64,000 nucleotides of DNA. Source: Nocardia wallacei. Lineage in GTDB: Bacteria > Actinomycetota > Actinomycetes > Mycobacteriales > Mycobacteriaceae. The notes below the pieces were generated by a model that was not told the origin of the DNA, did not search any database, and was given only the letters and a program-made list of their open reading frames with translations. Shown piece after piece: positions 19,814 through 30,577 of this stretch. Position numbers and translations under genes: made by a program. Within the stretch, counting starts at the first letter, position 1, and each line of letters opens with the position of its first letter. The stretch covers positions 1,674,001 to 1,738,000 of the forward strand of contig NZ_AP023396.1 of NCBI RefSeq assembly GCF_014466955.1, written 5' to 3'.

Positions 19814-20996
19814 CCGCCACCGCGCGCAGTCTGGACATCACCTGCGCGGTCGGCCATTTCCGGGCTTCGTAGCGGGCCGGGGCCATGCCCGGCACCGGGG
19901 TCAGGCCGGCGATGTCGGCGGCGTCGGTGAACGAGACCTCGAACAGGTGCACCGGTTCGTCGTGTCGGTCGACGCCGTAGATGCTGAGGTAATCCGCTTC
20001 GGGCAGTAGCCATTCCACGCCCTCGCCCCATACGGCGACGGTGCACGGGCCGTCGTCGCCGTCGACGTAGCTCAGGGCGCCGACATAGGCCGGAGCGAGA
20101 TCGTAAGGGCCGTAGTCGAAGTCGCGTCCGTAGGTCTCGTTCAGCCAATGCGTCTGCAAGCCGTATTCGGTGACGGCCAGGCCGCAGCGGGCGCGGGCCG
20201 CCGCGGGCAACTGCGGGTGCGGTCCGGCTCGATCGAACGGCACGATCCGGTCGTGCGCGTCGAGGGTGTAGCCCTGCGGCGAAAGTGGCCGTGTCGCATC
20301 GCCGTAGTGCTCCTCGACCATCTCGAAGACCTGGCCGAGGATCTCCGGATCGTCGGGCGCGACGATGAGGGTGTCGTAGTCGGGCATGAACGCGACGGGC
20401 CGATGTTCGGCTGTGCGATGGGAGGCCAGCCAGCCGGACAGCAGGGGCCAGGAGGCGACATAGGCGTCGCCGTCGTCGGCGTAGCGGACGAAGACGCCGG
20501 GCTCACGAACCGGCGGGGTGATCGCCGCGAGATTCTCGTGCGCCACCGCGAACAGTTCGTCGGGCGTGATGTCCCATTCCCGCAGTGTCGCTTCGAGAAT
20601 GATCGAGCGGGCGGCGGGCTGGTCGTAGGCCACCATCTCCCGCACGAACGGGAAGGCGGGGCGCGACACCGGGCGCATGTCCGGTGGCGCGTCGAGCCCG
20701 AAAGTGATGGGACGCAGGATCGGCCGTAGTTGCGACCGCGCCTCGGGCCAGCCCGGGAGTTCGCCGGTGCTGTCGCGCATGACGGTCACGAAGCGGACGA
20801 TCGCCTCGTCGCGTTCCCGATCCGACAGCCCCCGGCTGTCCCGGAACAGATTGCCGAGGTACAGCTGGGTGTCGTCGCTGAGATGGATGGCGAATTCCGC
20901 CGGATCGTACTGCGCGTGCGGATCGCCGAGATCGCTGACCTGCCGCAGCACGACCTCGGCGAACCTGTCGAACTCGTCATCGTCGAGAGAATTCAC
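19755..20996 (-). CDS. Conserved hypothetical protein
   Basis: A 413-residue soluble acidic protein that I do not recognise with certainty. It has no signal peptide or membrane helix. Visible segments include a patch typical of phage- or toxin-immunity-like alpha/beta proteins (VAFMPDYDTLIVAPDD) and a Trp/Tyr-rich C-terminal half (AVWGEGVEWLLPEADYLSIYG). The GTG at 20996 is supported by TAGGCT (21008-21003) 6 nt upstream (leaderless). Codon use looks native. Confidence 0.75.
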   Translation of the reverse strand: MNSLDDDEFDRFAEVVLRQVSDLGDPHAQYDPAEFAIHLSDDTQLYLGNLFRDSRGLSDRERDEAIVRFVTVMRDSTGELPGWPEARSQLRPILRPITFGLDAPPDMRPVSRPAFPFVREMVAYDQPAARSIILEATLREWDITPDELFAVAHENLAAITPPVREPGVFVRYADDGDAYVASWPLLSGWLASHRTAEHRPVAFMPDYDTLIVAPDDPEILGQVFEMVEEHYGDATRPLSPQGYTLDAHDRIVPFDRAGPHPQLPAAARARCGLAVTEYGLQTHWLNETYGRDFDYGPYDLAPAYVGALSYVDGDDGPCTVAVWGEGVEWLLPEADYLSIYGVDRHDEPVHLFEVSFTDAADIAGLTPVPGMAPARYEARKWPTAQVMSRLRAVAVTAAATGPETATAPGGLDH

Positions 20997-21113
20997 GGGG
21001 CGAGCCTAGTGGCGGGGCGGCAACCGCTGCACCGCAAGACTTTTCGCCCGTGGAAAGGTGTCGCCCGCGTCTCGGGCGGTCGTGGTGCTCCACCTCACAT
21101 CAACTTGCAGTTT

Positions 21114-21127
21114 CTGAAATATTTCAG
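21114..21127. promoter_or_regulatory. Operator of the TetR/DHA2 pair
   Basis: Perfect 14-bp AT-rich palindrome CTGAAATATTTCAG immediately upstream of TAGATT (21135-21140), the -10 box of the TetR gene. It is the expected autoregulatory site of the regulator at 21147. Confidence 0.7.
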
Positions 21128-21146
21128 TTTGTGCTAGATTTTTCGG

Positions 21147-23377
<2,231 letters not shown>

Positions 23378-23390
23378 GTCACGACAGCGC

Positions 23391-23419
23391 GAAGGCCCGG
23401 TCTGCGGGACCGGGCCTTC
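23391..23419. terminator. Bidirectional terminator hairpin
   Basis: Perfect 12-bp stem GAAGGCCCGGTC / GACCGGGCCTTC with a 5-nt loop, lying between the convergent ends of the DHA2 transporter and the SDR gene. Confidence 0.85.
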
Positions 23420-23444
23420 TGCGTTGTGCCAGCAGCGCTTTCGC

Positions 23445-24206
23445 TCAGCGCGGGGCCATGCGGATGGCGCCGTCGAGGCGGATGGTCTCGCCGTTGAGCA
23501 TCGGGTTCTCCACGATGTGGCGGGCGAGAGCGGCGTATTCGGTCGGGTTGCCGAGCCGGGAGGGGTGCGGGACCTGGGCGCCGAGGGACTGGATGGCCTC
23601 GTCGGGCAGGGTCGCGAACAGCGGGGTGTGGAACAGGCCGGGGGCGATGGTGTTCACGCGGATCCGCAGGCTCGACAGATCCCGCGCGATGGGCAGGGTC
23701 ATGCCGACGATGCCGCCCTTGGACGCCGAGTAGGCGGCCTGGCCGATCTGGCCGTCGAACGCGGCGACCGAGGCGGTGTTGATGATGACGCCGCGCTCCT
23801 CGCCGACCGGCTCGGTGGCCGAGATGCGTTCGGCGGCAAGGCGAATGACGTTGAAGGTGCCGATCAGGTTGACGTTCACCACCTTGGTGAAGTCGGCCAG
23901 CGGGAAGGCGCCCTTCTTGCTCACGGTCTTGATCGCGTTGCCGATGCCGGCGCAGTTCACCGCGATCCGCAGCTCGCCGAGGCCCTGGGCGGCGTCGAGG
24001 GCGGCGGTGACCTGCTCCTCGTCGGTGACGTCGGCGGCCGCGAACACCACGCTCTCGCCGAGCTCCTTCGCGATGGCCTCGCCGTCGGAGGACGGCAGGT
24101 CGATGATGACCACCTTGGCGCCCTGACCGTGCAGTTCCCGTACGGTCGCCAGGCCCAGCCCGGAGGCGCCGCCGGTCACCACGGCGACGGCGTTGTTGAT
24201 CTGCAT
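23445..24206 (-). CDS. SDR, 3-hydroxyacyl-CoA dehydrogenase (HSD10) type
   Basis: A 253-residue [11 protein letters not shown] cofactor loop, Asp after strand 2 (IDLPSS) for [11 protein letters not shown], active-site Ser, YSASKGG. It resembles HSD17B10-type enzymes, which oxidise 3-hydroxyacyl-CoA (short branched chains or sterol side chains). The ATG at 24206 follows AAGGGAAGG; TAATCT (24242-24237) is a likely -10, with an inverted repeat just upstream of it and a KstR-type box 215 bp upstream of the start. This fits lipid or sterol catabolism, but the substrate is inferred. Confidence 0.87.
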   Translation of the reverse strand: MQINNAVAVVTGGASGLGLATVRELHGQGAKVVIIDLPSSDGEAIAKELGESVVFAAADVTDEEQVTAALDAAQGLGELRIAVNCAGIGNAIKTVSKKGAFPLADFTKVVNVNLIGTFNVIRLAAERISATEPVGEERGVIINTASVAAFDGQIGQAAYSASKGGIVGMTLPIARDLSSLRIRVNTIAPGLFHTPLFATLPDEAIQSLGAQVPHPSRLGNPTEYAALARHIVENPMLNGETIRLDGAIRMAPR

Positions 24207-24255
24207 GAGACCTTCCCTTCTGTCTGCGTCCGCGCAAGATTAACCGGCGGATCGC

Positions 24256-24271
24256 CGCTAAGTAAATAGCG
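24256..24271. promoter_or_regulatory. Inverted repeat upstream of the SDR promoter
   Basis: CGCTA-N6-TAGCG (CGCTAAGTAAATAGCG), lying 13 bp upstream of the SDR -10 box, over its -35 region. Candidate repressor site. Confidence 0.5.
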
Positions 24272-24420
24272 ATTCGCGCGGGATCGGCGCGAGGTGCGCT
24301 GCTGGGGACCTGCTGCCGGGCCTCTATATATGCAGGTGTCCGCGTAGATCCGGAGCGATCCCGGGTGTTTGCCCGCGCGCTGATGTTCTAGCGAGTTCGC
24401 TTCTTCGTCCACTGACTTCT

Positions 24421-24440
24421 AACTGAAACATGTTACAGTT
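24421..24440. promoter_or_regulatory. KstR-type box
   Basis: AACTGAAACATGTTACAGTT. The inner 14 bp (24424-24437) match the published KstR consensus TnnAACnnGTTnnA at every fixed position, and the outer bases extend the palindrome. KstR represses cholesterol and long-chain lipid catabolism genes in mycobacteria and related genera. Only the SDR gene (start 24206, minus strand) lies downstream. The stretch 24207-24535 holds otherwise the SDR promoter and a terminator. Confidence 0.65.
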
Positions 24441-24475
24441 TCGCCGCGATCTCGCCAAACGTCCGGCATAGGAAA

Positions 24476-24523
24476 AGCCGGATGCCACGTTCGTTCCGAG
24501 GGGGACGAACGTGGCATCCGGCT
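24476..24523 (-). terminator. Terminator of the SRPBCC gene
   Basis: Perfect 19-bp stem (24476-24494 with 24505-24523) and a 10-nt loop, 13 bp past the stop of the SRPBCC gene. The longest perfect hairpin in the window. Confidence 0.88.
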
Positions 24524-24535
24524 GGTTCGGTGGGC

Positions 24536-24967
24536 TCAGGCGTACAACTCGACGAAGCGCGCGAGCGACCGGTCGATGTCGCCCTTCAGGGCGCGGGCCA
24601 CCCCCGCGCCGATCGGGCCGAACAGTGGCCGCCCGCCGAGTTCGATGTCGACGGTCACCTCCGAGCCGTCGCCCTTCGGCGCCACCCGCAGCTCCAGGCC
24701 GAATTTGGAGCCGCCCTTCCCGGAACCGCTGAGCACCAGCCGCTTCGGCGGCTCGGCCGTGCGCACGGTCCATCGCACCCGATTGCGCAGCCCCTTCACC
24801 GACGCGATGCCGACCAGTTCGGTGCCGGGGGTGAGCTCCTCGGGAACGCTGCCCCGCCACGCCTCGTGCATGAGCAGCCACCGATCCAGCTCGCGCAGAT
24901 CGGCCGCATGCGCCCATGCCCGATCGGGAGAGATCGGGACGTCGACCGATACCTTCAGATTCGCCAC
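24536..24967 (-). CDS. SRPBCC (polyketide cyclase-like) protein
   Basis: A 143-residue START-like fold protein: VSVDVPISPDRAWAHAADLR at the N-terminus and a long C-terminal helix (ALKGDIDRSLARFVELY). Such single-domain proteins bind a hydrophobic ligand; mycobacterial relatives are mostly uncharacterised. The GTG at 24967 has TAGCAT (24979-24974) 6 nt upstream, so it is leaderless. Single-gene unit closed by a strong terminator. Confidence 0.82.
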   Translation of the reverse strand: MANLKVSVDVPISPDRAWAHAADLRELDRWLLMHEAWRGSVPEELTPGTELVGIASVKGLRNRVRWTVRTAEPPKRLVLSGSGKGGSKFGLELRVAPKGDGSEVTVDIELGGRPLFGPIGAGVARALKGDIDRSLARFVELYA

Positions 24968-25167
24968 CCGTGCATGCTAACGACTTCGGCCGACCGCGGC
25001 GCCCGCCCAAGCATGCAGCTGCGTGAGTCTTGCCGCCCGCGATGGCGACCGGACTCGGCGCGAGGCGCGCGACAGACGCGGGTTCGGGGACGGTGACTCC
25101 GCACAAGATTCGGCGGTGGGGTGGTGGTCGGGCTGCGGTATCGGCGGCGGTGGGGCATGGTGGGGCC

Positions 25168-26151
25168 GTGCAGAGCATTGTCCTCGAAGGAGTTGGCGTG
25201 GCCTTTGGTGGGCGCACGTTGTTCGGAGGTATCGGTCTTACTGTCTCGGCAGGTCGGTGCACGGCGGTGGCGGGACCGAGCGGGGCCGGGAAGACCACGT
25301 TGTTGCGGCTGCTCAACCGGCTGGGTGAACCGTCCGAGGGGCGGATCCTGCTCGACGGCGTGCCGATCGACGAACTGGATGTGCTCGAATTGCGGCGGCG
25401 GGTCGGGCTGGTGCCGCAGCATCCGGTGCTGCTGTCCGACGTGGTGGTGGACGAGGTGCGGGTGGGGCGGCCGTCGCTGTGGGACGAGCAGGTCGGCGCA
25501 TTGCTGAACCGCGTCGGGTTACCGGAGACATTCCTGCACCGGCGCTGCGCCGAACTGTCCGGCGGCGAGGCGCAGCGGGTGTGCCTGGCGCGCGCCCTGG
25601 CCGTCCGGCCCGAGGTGCTGCTGCTGGACGAGCCGACCTCCGCGCTGGACGAGGCGGCCGCCGAGGTGGTCGGCGAACTGATTCGGGCGCATTGCCGATC
25701 GGGCGGCAGCGTCGTGCTGGTCAGCCACGACAGCGTATTCACCGCCGCCGTCGCCGACGACATCCTGCTCCTGGAAGGCGGTCGCCTGTCCCCGCTCGGC
25801 GCACTCAGCGAGGCGGTCGAGAACGCGGTACCGGATGTGCCCGCAGCACCCGGACGCAAGCCCGCGCCGACGAGTTCGTCCGCACCGGGCAGCCCGCGCG
25901 GCGCTGCGACGGCGCCTTCCATCCCCGGCGCCGGTGAATCAGCTCCAGGTTCTGCTGCGGAGCCGAACGGCAACTCGGGTGAAACAGCGGCCCGACACTC
26001 CGCGGAGCCGGCCGGTAGCGCAGGTGAGGTGGCGACTGCGAAGCGGCAGCGTGAATCCCCGGGGACCCCGAGGTCCTCGACGGAGGCGCGAGTGCCGTGG
26101 GATCGGAGCGGCGGGCCGGACACGGACGGTGTCGATCGGTGGGAGCCGTGA
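25168..26151 (+). CDS. fetA: FetA-like ABC ATPase with long disordered tail
   Basis: A 327-residue ATP-binding subunit paired with the FetB permease downstream. Walker A GPSGAGKTT, signature LSGGEAQRVCLARA, Walker B VLLLDEPTSALDE. The ATPase ends near residue 222; about 105 more residues are low-complexity Ala/Pro/Gly/Ser/Glu, which FetA proteins normally lack. E. coli FetAB is an iron exporter protecting against peroxide stress; that role is inferred. The GTG at 25168 is preferred by alignment with the family; CATGGT 6 nt upstream is an imperfect -10. Confidence 0.82.
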   Translation: MQSIVLEGVGVAFGGRTLFGGIGLTVSAGRCTAVAGPSGAGKTTLLRLLNRLGEPSEGRILLDGVPIDELDVLELRRRVGLVPQHPVLLSDVVVDEVRVGRPSLWDEQVGALLNRVGLPETFLHRRCAELSGGEAQRVCLARALAVRPEVLLLDEPTSALDEAAAEVVGELIRAHCRSGGSVVLVSHDSVFTAAVADDILLLEGGRLSPLGALSEAVENAVPDVPAAPGRKPAPTSSSAPGSPRGAATAPSIPGAGESAPGSAAEPNGNSGETAARHSAEPAGSAGEVATAKRQRESPGTPRSSTEARVPWDRSGGPDTDGVDRWEP

Positions 26152-26182
26152 GGGCGACAGGCGTGTCGTGCCCGCTGGATGA

Positions 26183-26971
26183 ATGGACGATGCTGTGACA
26201 GAAGGACTTTCGGTGCCCGACTGGCCGGGCGTGGCGGTGTCGCTGGTACTGGTGGGAGTGGCGGCGCTGGTCGCCTACCGGCAGCGATTGGGGCTCACGC
26301 GAGAACTGTTGATTGCCGCCGCGCGAGCGGGCGTGCAGCTGGCGGTCGTCGGTGCGGTCCTGTTGGTCTTGTTCCGGCACACCGGATTACCGGGCGCGCT
26401 CGGCTGGGTCGCGGTGATGGTGGTGGTCGCGGGCCAGGTGGCGGGGCGGCGGGGATCCGGTGTGCCGCAGGCTGTTCGGGCGGCGACCTGTGGTGTCGCG
26501 TTCGGCACGGTGGTCACGCTGGGCGCGCTCATCCTGCTCGGGGTGATCTCGACGCAGGCACGGGTGGTCGTTCCGGTGGGCGGCATGATCGTCTCCGGAG
26601 CCATGCAGGCCACCGGTCTCGCGCTGCGCCGCGTGCACGAGGACGCGCAAGCGGCGCGCCCGGCCGTCGAGGCCCGTTTGTGTCTGGGACTGCCTGCGCG
26701 AGAAGCGTTTCTGCCGTATCGGCGGTCGGCATTGCGCACCGCGCTGGTCCCGGCGATCGACTCCACCAAGGTGGTCGGCCTGATCAGCCTCCCCGGCGCG
26801 ATGACCGGTCTCATCCTCGCGGGCGTCGAGCCCCTGACCGCCATCCGATACCAGATCGTCGTCATGTACATGCTCCTCGCCGCCGCCGCGCTGGCCGCGC
26901 TGGCCGCCGCCCGAGTCGCCGAATTCCGCCTGTTCGACGACGCGCAACGTTTGGTCCCGCTACCCACGTGA
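26183..26971 (+). CDS. fetB: FetB/UPF0014 family permease
   Basis: A 262-residue membrane protein with about seven helices. UPF0014 signatures: AARAGVQLAVVGAVL, GMIVSGAMQATGLALRR, and the conserved ALVPAIDSTKVVGLISLPGAMTG stretch. It forms the membrane part of the FetAB transporter with the ATPase 31 bp upstream. Start ATG 26183 is tentative; GTG 26195 is possible and neither has a strong ribosome site. Confidence 0.87.
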   Translation: MDDAVTEGLSVPDWPGVAVSLVLVGVAALVAYRQRLGLTRELLIAAARAGVQLAVVGAVLLVLFRHTGLPGALGWVAVMVVVAGQVAGRRGSGVPQAVRAATCGVAFGTVVTLGALILLGVISTQARVVVPVGGMIVSGAMQATGLALRRVHEDAQAARPAVEARLCLGLPAREAFLPYRRSALRTALVPAIDSTKVVGLISLPGAMTGLILAGVEPLTAIRYQIVVMYMLLAAAALAALAAARVAEFRLFDDAQRLVPLPT

Positions 26972-27102
26972 CCGGCGATGGCCTGGTCGCCGCCATCGAG
27001 TTCGTCGGTTCGCAAAAGGAGGGCATCTGAGGGGCATCGGCAGCTGCGCTCCATCGAGTCCCTTCGGTGCCTGGCCGAGGGGAATCGCGCGTACCGGGAT
27101 CG

Positions 27103-28017
27103 TCAGGCCCGCGCCACCGCCGTCGGATGGTCGGCATCTACCCGTGGCCCCCAGAAGTTCAGGTGGTTGGCCGAATGCCGTAGGGCCGTCGTGCCGGGCA
27201 GGATCTCCCGCACGGCGTATTTGTCGTGCGGGTAGTGCTGCAGGAAGGTGGCGAGGGTGGCCGCGGTGATGCCGGCCTTGCCCACCACCACCGCCGGATC
27301 CTCGCCGAGCCCGGCGACGACATCGCGCAACCGGCCGCGCAGCAGGCTGTCGCTGCACCCGGCGATCATCGCGAACGGGTCCACCAGCGGCCGGTCGATG
27401 GCCAGCCCGTAGGCCCGGGCCAGATAGGTGTCGGCCAGGCCGGCGTCGCCGTAGAGGTCGCCGGGCAGGCAGTAGTCGAACCAGTCGATGGGCCCGGTGT
27501 CGGTGCACGGGTCACCGGAAATGCCTTGCCCCGCCAGCTGATTGCCGAGCGGGAAGGTATGCCCGGCGCCGCGGTGCGGCGAGGCGAAGGTGTGCAGCCA
27601 ATGACACTGCGGCAGCCGGTCGCGCAATCCGCCGGACACCAGTTCCCGGCCGACCAGCGACGCCACCGCCCCGCCCTGTCCGTAGCCGAGAATGCCGAAG
27701 CCGCCGCGATGTTCGCGGATCAGCCGCACCAGCTCGGTGACGCCCATATCCCGCGCCGCCCGATACGACGGCTGCCCGAGCACGTCGAGCAGCGCGTCGC
27801 CGCCACCGGCCAGCGGCCCGAGGGCGATCGAATAATTGAGGTACACGACCTCGAAGACACGCCGATCGAGCAGATCGGTGACACCGGTGAGCATGCCGAT
27901 CTCGGTGCGCGGTTCGATCCGCCCGAATTCCTCGGCCGCGGTGACGGCCTCCCAGGTACCCGGAACGCAGAAGAGTTTGTGCTGTGCCACATTTCGAGGG
28001 TGCGCTGTGGATGGCAC
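27103..28017 (-). CDS. PE-PPE/cutinase-like alpha/beta-hydrolase lacking nucleophile Ser
   Basis: About 304 residues (295 if started at GTG 27990). The fold segments match cutinase/PE-PPE-domain/lysin-B hydrolases: FCVPGTWE, VVYLNYSIALGP, the nucleophile elbow, HTFASPHRGAG, and DWFDYCLPGDLYG. The elbow reads GYGQGG instead of GYSQGx: the codon at 27681-27679 is GGA (Gly), so the catalytic Ser is missing. There is no signal peptide. It may bind lipid or peptidoglycan-linked mycolate without hydrolysis, or be a pseudoenzyme. Confidence in family moderate. Confidence 0.72.
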   Translation of the reverse strand: MPSTAHPRNVAQHKLFCVPGTWEAVTAAEEFGRIEPRTEIGMLTGVTDLLDRRVFEVVYLNYSIALGPLAGGGDALLDVLGQPSYRAARDMGVTELVRLIREHRGGFGILGYGQGGAVASLVGRELVSGGLRDRLPQCHWLHTFASPHRGAGHTFPLGNQLAGQGISGDPCTDTGPIDWFDYCLPGDLYGDAGLADTYLARAYGLAIDRPLVDPFAMIAGCSDSLLRGRLRDVVAGLGEDPAVVVGKAGITAATLATFLQHYPHDKYAVREILPGTTALRHSANHLNFWGPRVDADHPTAVARA

Positions 28018-28070
28018 CGCGGCGCGAGTAGCGCGGTACTCGAATTTCGCTCGGACCCGGACCGGTCGGT

Positions 28071-28514
28071 TCAGTCCACCGTCGACCGGACCGCCTCGTC
28101 CATGGGCCGCACGGTCTCCGGCGACTGCTGCCGAGACGCCTGGGCCTGCAACAGATCCCGAATCTCGACCAGCAGCTCGGTCTGCGTGGGGTCGGCCTTC
28201 TTCTTGCCGCTGAAGCGCTTCTTCAGATGGTTCATCGGCATGATCAGCACGAAATACAGCACCGCCGCGACCATCACGAAATCGAGCGAGGCGCTGATGA
28301 TCGGCCCGGCGGCGATGAAGGTCGCGGGCTTGCCGGGGACCAGCTGTACACCCAGCCCCAGCTGACTGTTGCTGCCCAGCACCGCCAGGAGCGGCTCCAC
28401 GACTCCCTTGGTGACCGACTTGACGATCGCGGTGAACGCCGTTCCCATCACGACCGCGACCGCCAGGTCGATGACGTTTCCGCGCATCAGGAAGTCCTTG
28501 AAACCTTTGAGCAT
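28071..28514 (-). CDS. mscL: Large-conductance mechanosensitive channel
   Basis: A 147-residue MscL: MLKGFKDFLMRGNVIDLAVAVVMGTAFTAIV is the conserved N-terminal helix and TM1, followed by the periplasmic loop, TM2 (FVMVAAVLYFVLIMPMNHL) and a charged cytoplasmic helix. It opens as an emergency valve on osmotic downshock. TAGACT (28567-28562) is a plausible -10. It is 70 bp downstream of the KimA-like permease on the same strand. Confidence 0.95.
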   Translation of the reverse strand: MLKGFKDFLMRGNVIDLAVAVVMGTAFTAIVKSVTKGVVEPLLAVLGSNSQLGLGVQLVPGKPATFIAAGPIISASLDFVMVAAVLYFVLIMPMNHLKKRFSGKKKADPTQTELLVEIRDLLQAQASRQQSPETVRPMDEAVRSTVD

Positions 28515-28584
28515 GGCGCCGTGCAACCCCAATCCGAAACTGTCGACGTGTATCGCGGCGGAGTCTAACGACCGTCCGGCGGCG

Positions 28585-30438
28585 TCAGTCCAGGTGCATG
28601 GTGATGGTCGCGGCGATGGCGTCGGTGTGCCGGTCCAGTGCCTCGGCGATGATCGGGGCGCGCTGGTTGTGCAGGATCCGGTACCGTCGCCGGCGCGGTT
28701 CGATGCGCGGCAGCAGCACCACCACCTGCAGGTCCGGCGCGGTGAGGCGACGGGCGTAGTCGACGATCGGCTCGACCATGCCGTGCCGCGGGCTCGGCAG
28801 CACCTCCAGTTCCAGCCCGGGATCCCAGGCATGCCACTGGTCGACCAACCGCGCGGTGGTCACCGGATCGATGTCCACCGCGATCGGGTGCACCTGCTCG
28901 CCCAGGCTCAGCGCGGCGTCCAGCGCCCGGCGGGTGAGCCCGCTGACGGCGACCACCGGCACGACCACTACCGTGCGCCGCGCCGGGTCGCGCCGCGGCG
29001 CCGGTATCGCGGTGCCCATCTCCAGCTCGGCGGCCACCTCGCGGTAGTAGTGCTCGGTGCGGTCGAACAGCAGCATGAGCGCGGGCACCAGGAACAGCAG
29101 CAACCACGCGCCTTCGGTGAACCGCTCCAGGAAGAACACCACCGCGGCCAGTGCGGTCAGCGCCGCTCCGATCCCGTTGAGCAGCACGTTCCAGCCCCAG
29201 TATCGCCCGTGGTCGCGCACCCGGCGCCGTACCAGACCGGTCTGACTGATCGTGAAGCCGATGAACACGCCGACGGCGTAGAGCGGCAGCAGATGATCGA
29301 CGCGGGCGTCGACGAGGATCAGCACCAGCGCCGCCAGCACGCCCAGCGCCGCCACCCCGAACCGGTACACCGGGCGCTCGGCGCGCAGGGCGAACAGGTG
29401 CGGCATCCGGTGATCGTCGGCGAGGCGGCTCAGCAGCACCGGCAACCCGCCGTAACTGGTGTTCGCCGCCAGCCCCAGCACCCCGGCGACGGTCAGGTTG
29501 GCGACGTGGAACAGCACCCCGGTCCCGAACGCGGCCGCCGCGAGCTGCGCCAGCAGCGTCACTCCGTCGCGCGGCAGGACATGGTGGGTCGCAATCACTT
29601 TCGCGATGCCGAGCAGCAGCACGCCGAGCAGCAGACCGAGCGCGACCTCGGCGCGCTGCGCGCGGCGCACCGCGGGCGCCCGGAACGCGGGCACACTGTT
29701 GGCGACCACCTCCACCCCGGTCACCGACGACCCGCCCGCCGAGAAGGCCTTCAGCAGCAGCAGCGGTCCGAGCACGCCGGGCACCTCGTGGAACACCGAC
29801 GGCGTGCCGATCGTGGCGACCGGCTCCGCCCGCAGCAGACCGACCACGATGATCGCGCCGATCACCACGACGTACAACACGGCTGGTGCCAGCAGCACCT
29901 TCGCGGATTCGGCGATGCCGACCAGGTTCACGGCCGTGAGCGCGGCCAGGGCGATCAGCTCGGTCGCCAGTAGATGGTCGGCGATGAGCGGGAACAGGCT
30001 GCCCAGCGCGGCCGCCCCGGCCGCCAGGGCCACCGCCACGGTCAGCACGTAGTCGATCACCAGCGCGGCCGCCGCGAGCAGGCTCACCGGGCGACGGAAC
30101 TCGCGCTGCGCCACCGCGTAGGAACCGCCGCCGTCCGGGAACTCCGCCACCACCTGCCGGTGGGAGACGACCAGCACCAGCAGCAGCACGGTGATCGCCA
30201 CCGCGACCGGCACCGTGTAGCGCACGGCGTCGGCGCCCGCGGAGACCAGCACCGACACGATGGCCTCCGGGCCGTAGGCGATGCTGGACAAGGCATCCGG
30301 TGACAGCGCGGCCAGGCCGCCGAGGGCCGTGAGCCGGTAGGCGTCACCGCGGTGGTGGCGGCGCAGCCGGCGATCGCGGACCCGGTAGCCGCGGGCGGGC
30401 GTGTCCGGGTCGCGGGGGTGCGGGGCCCTGCGGATCAC
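28585..30438 (-). CDS. APC-superfamily permease, KimA-like K+ transporter
   Basis: A 617-residue protein with about 12 helices (residues 35-455) and a soluble C-terminal domain of about 150 residues. The first helix region LSPDALSSIAYGPEAIV matches the GPDALSSxAYxxEE motif of KimA-type potassium importers; the C-terminal domain resembles the USP-like domain those proteins use for dimerisation. Potassium uptake is inferred; an amino-acid substrate is the alternative. No ydaO riboswitch is visible. The GTG at 30438 shares bases with the stop of an 8-codon ORF that carries the good ribosome site. Confidence 0.78.
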   Translation of the reverse strand: MIRRAPHPRDPDTPARGYRVRDRRLRRHHRGDAYRLTALGGLAALSPDALSSIAYGPEAIVSVLVSAGADAVRYTVPVAVAITVLLLVLVVSHRQVVAEFPDGGGSYAVAQREFRRPVSLLAAAALVIDYVLTVAVALAAGAAALGSLFPLIADHLLATELIALAALTAVNLVGIAESAKVLLAPAVLYVVVIGAIIVVGLLRAEPVATIGTPSVFHEVPGVLGPLLLLKAFSAGGSSVTGVEVVANSVPAFRAPAVRRAQRAEVALGLLLGVLLLGIAKVIATHHVLPRDGVTLLAQLAAAAFGTGVLFHVANLTVAGVLGLAANTSYGGLPVLLSRLADDHRMPHLFALRAERPVYRFGVAALGVLAALVLILVDARVDHLLPLYAVGVFIGFTISQTGLVRRRVRDHGRYWGWNVLLNGIGAALTALAAVVFFLERFTEGAWLLLFLVPALMLLFDRTEHYYREVAAELEMGTAIPAPRRDPARRTVVVVPVVAVSGLTRRALDAALSLGEQVHPIAVDIDPVTTARLVDQWHAWDPGLELEVLPSPRHGMVEPIVDYARRLTAPDLQVVVLLPRIEPRRRRYRILHNQRAPIIAEALDRHTDAIAATITMHLD

Positions 30439-30461
30439 GAGCGGTGCGCGGGTCGATCCAC
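30435..30461 (-). CDS. 8-residue leader peptide coupled to the permease
   Basis: GTG GAT CGA CCC GCG CAC CGC TCG TGA. A good ribosome site (GAAGGAG) lies 6 nt before this GTG, whereas the permease GTG has none; the TGA overlaps the permease start (GTGA). TAACCT (30519-30514) is a plausible -10. Suggests translational coupling through a minimal leader. Peptide VDRPAHRS has no family. Confidence 0.45.
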   Translation of the reverse strand: MDRPAHRS

Positions 30462-30577
30462 GGGCGTCTCCTTCAACTGCGGAACGGGCAGGGTGGAGCG
30501 GTGGCCGCGTCTCAGGTTACGGCCGGACGCCCGCGGTACCGGCGTTCGTGTCGGCGTGGCGCGCTAGTCTCGGGCGA

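Noticed and set aside
24176..24412. 78-codon minus-strand frame beginning near the KstR-type box
   Set aside because: It runs across the SDR promoter, ribosome site and start, with shadow-like composition.
28439..30438. ydaO-type c-di-AMP riboswitch before the KimA-like gene
   Set aside because: The leader (30439-30519) is short and lacks the long paired structure; only the 8-codon ORF is visible.
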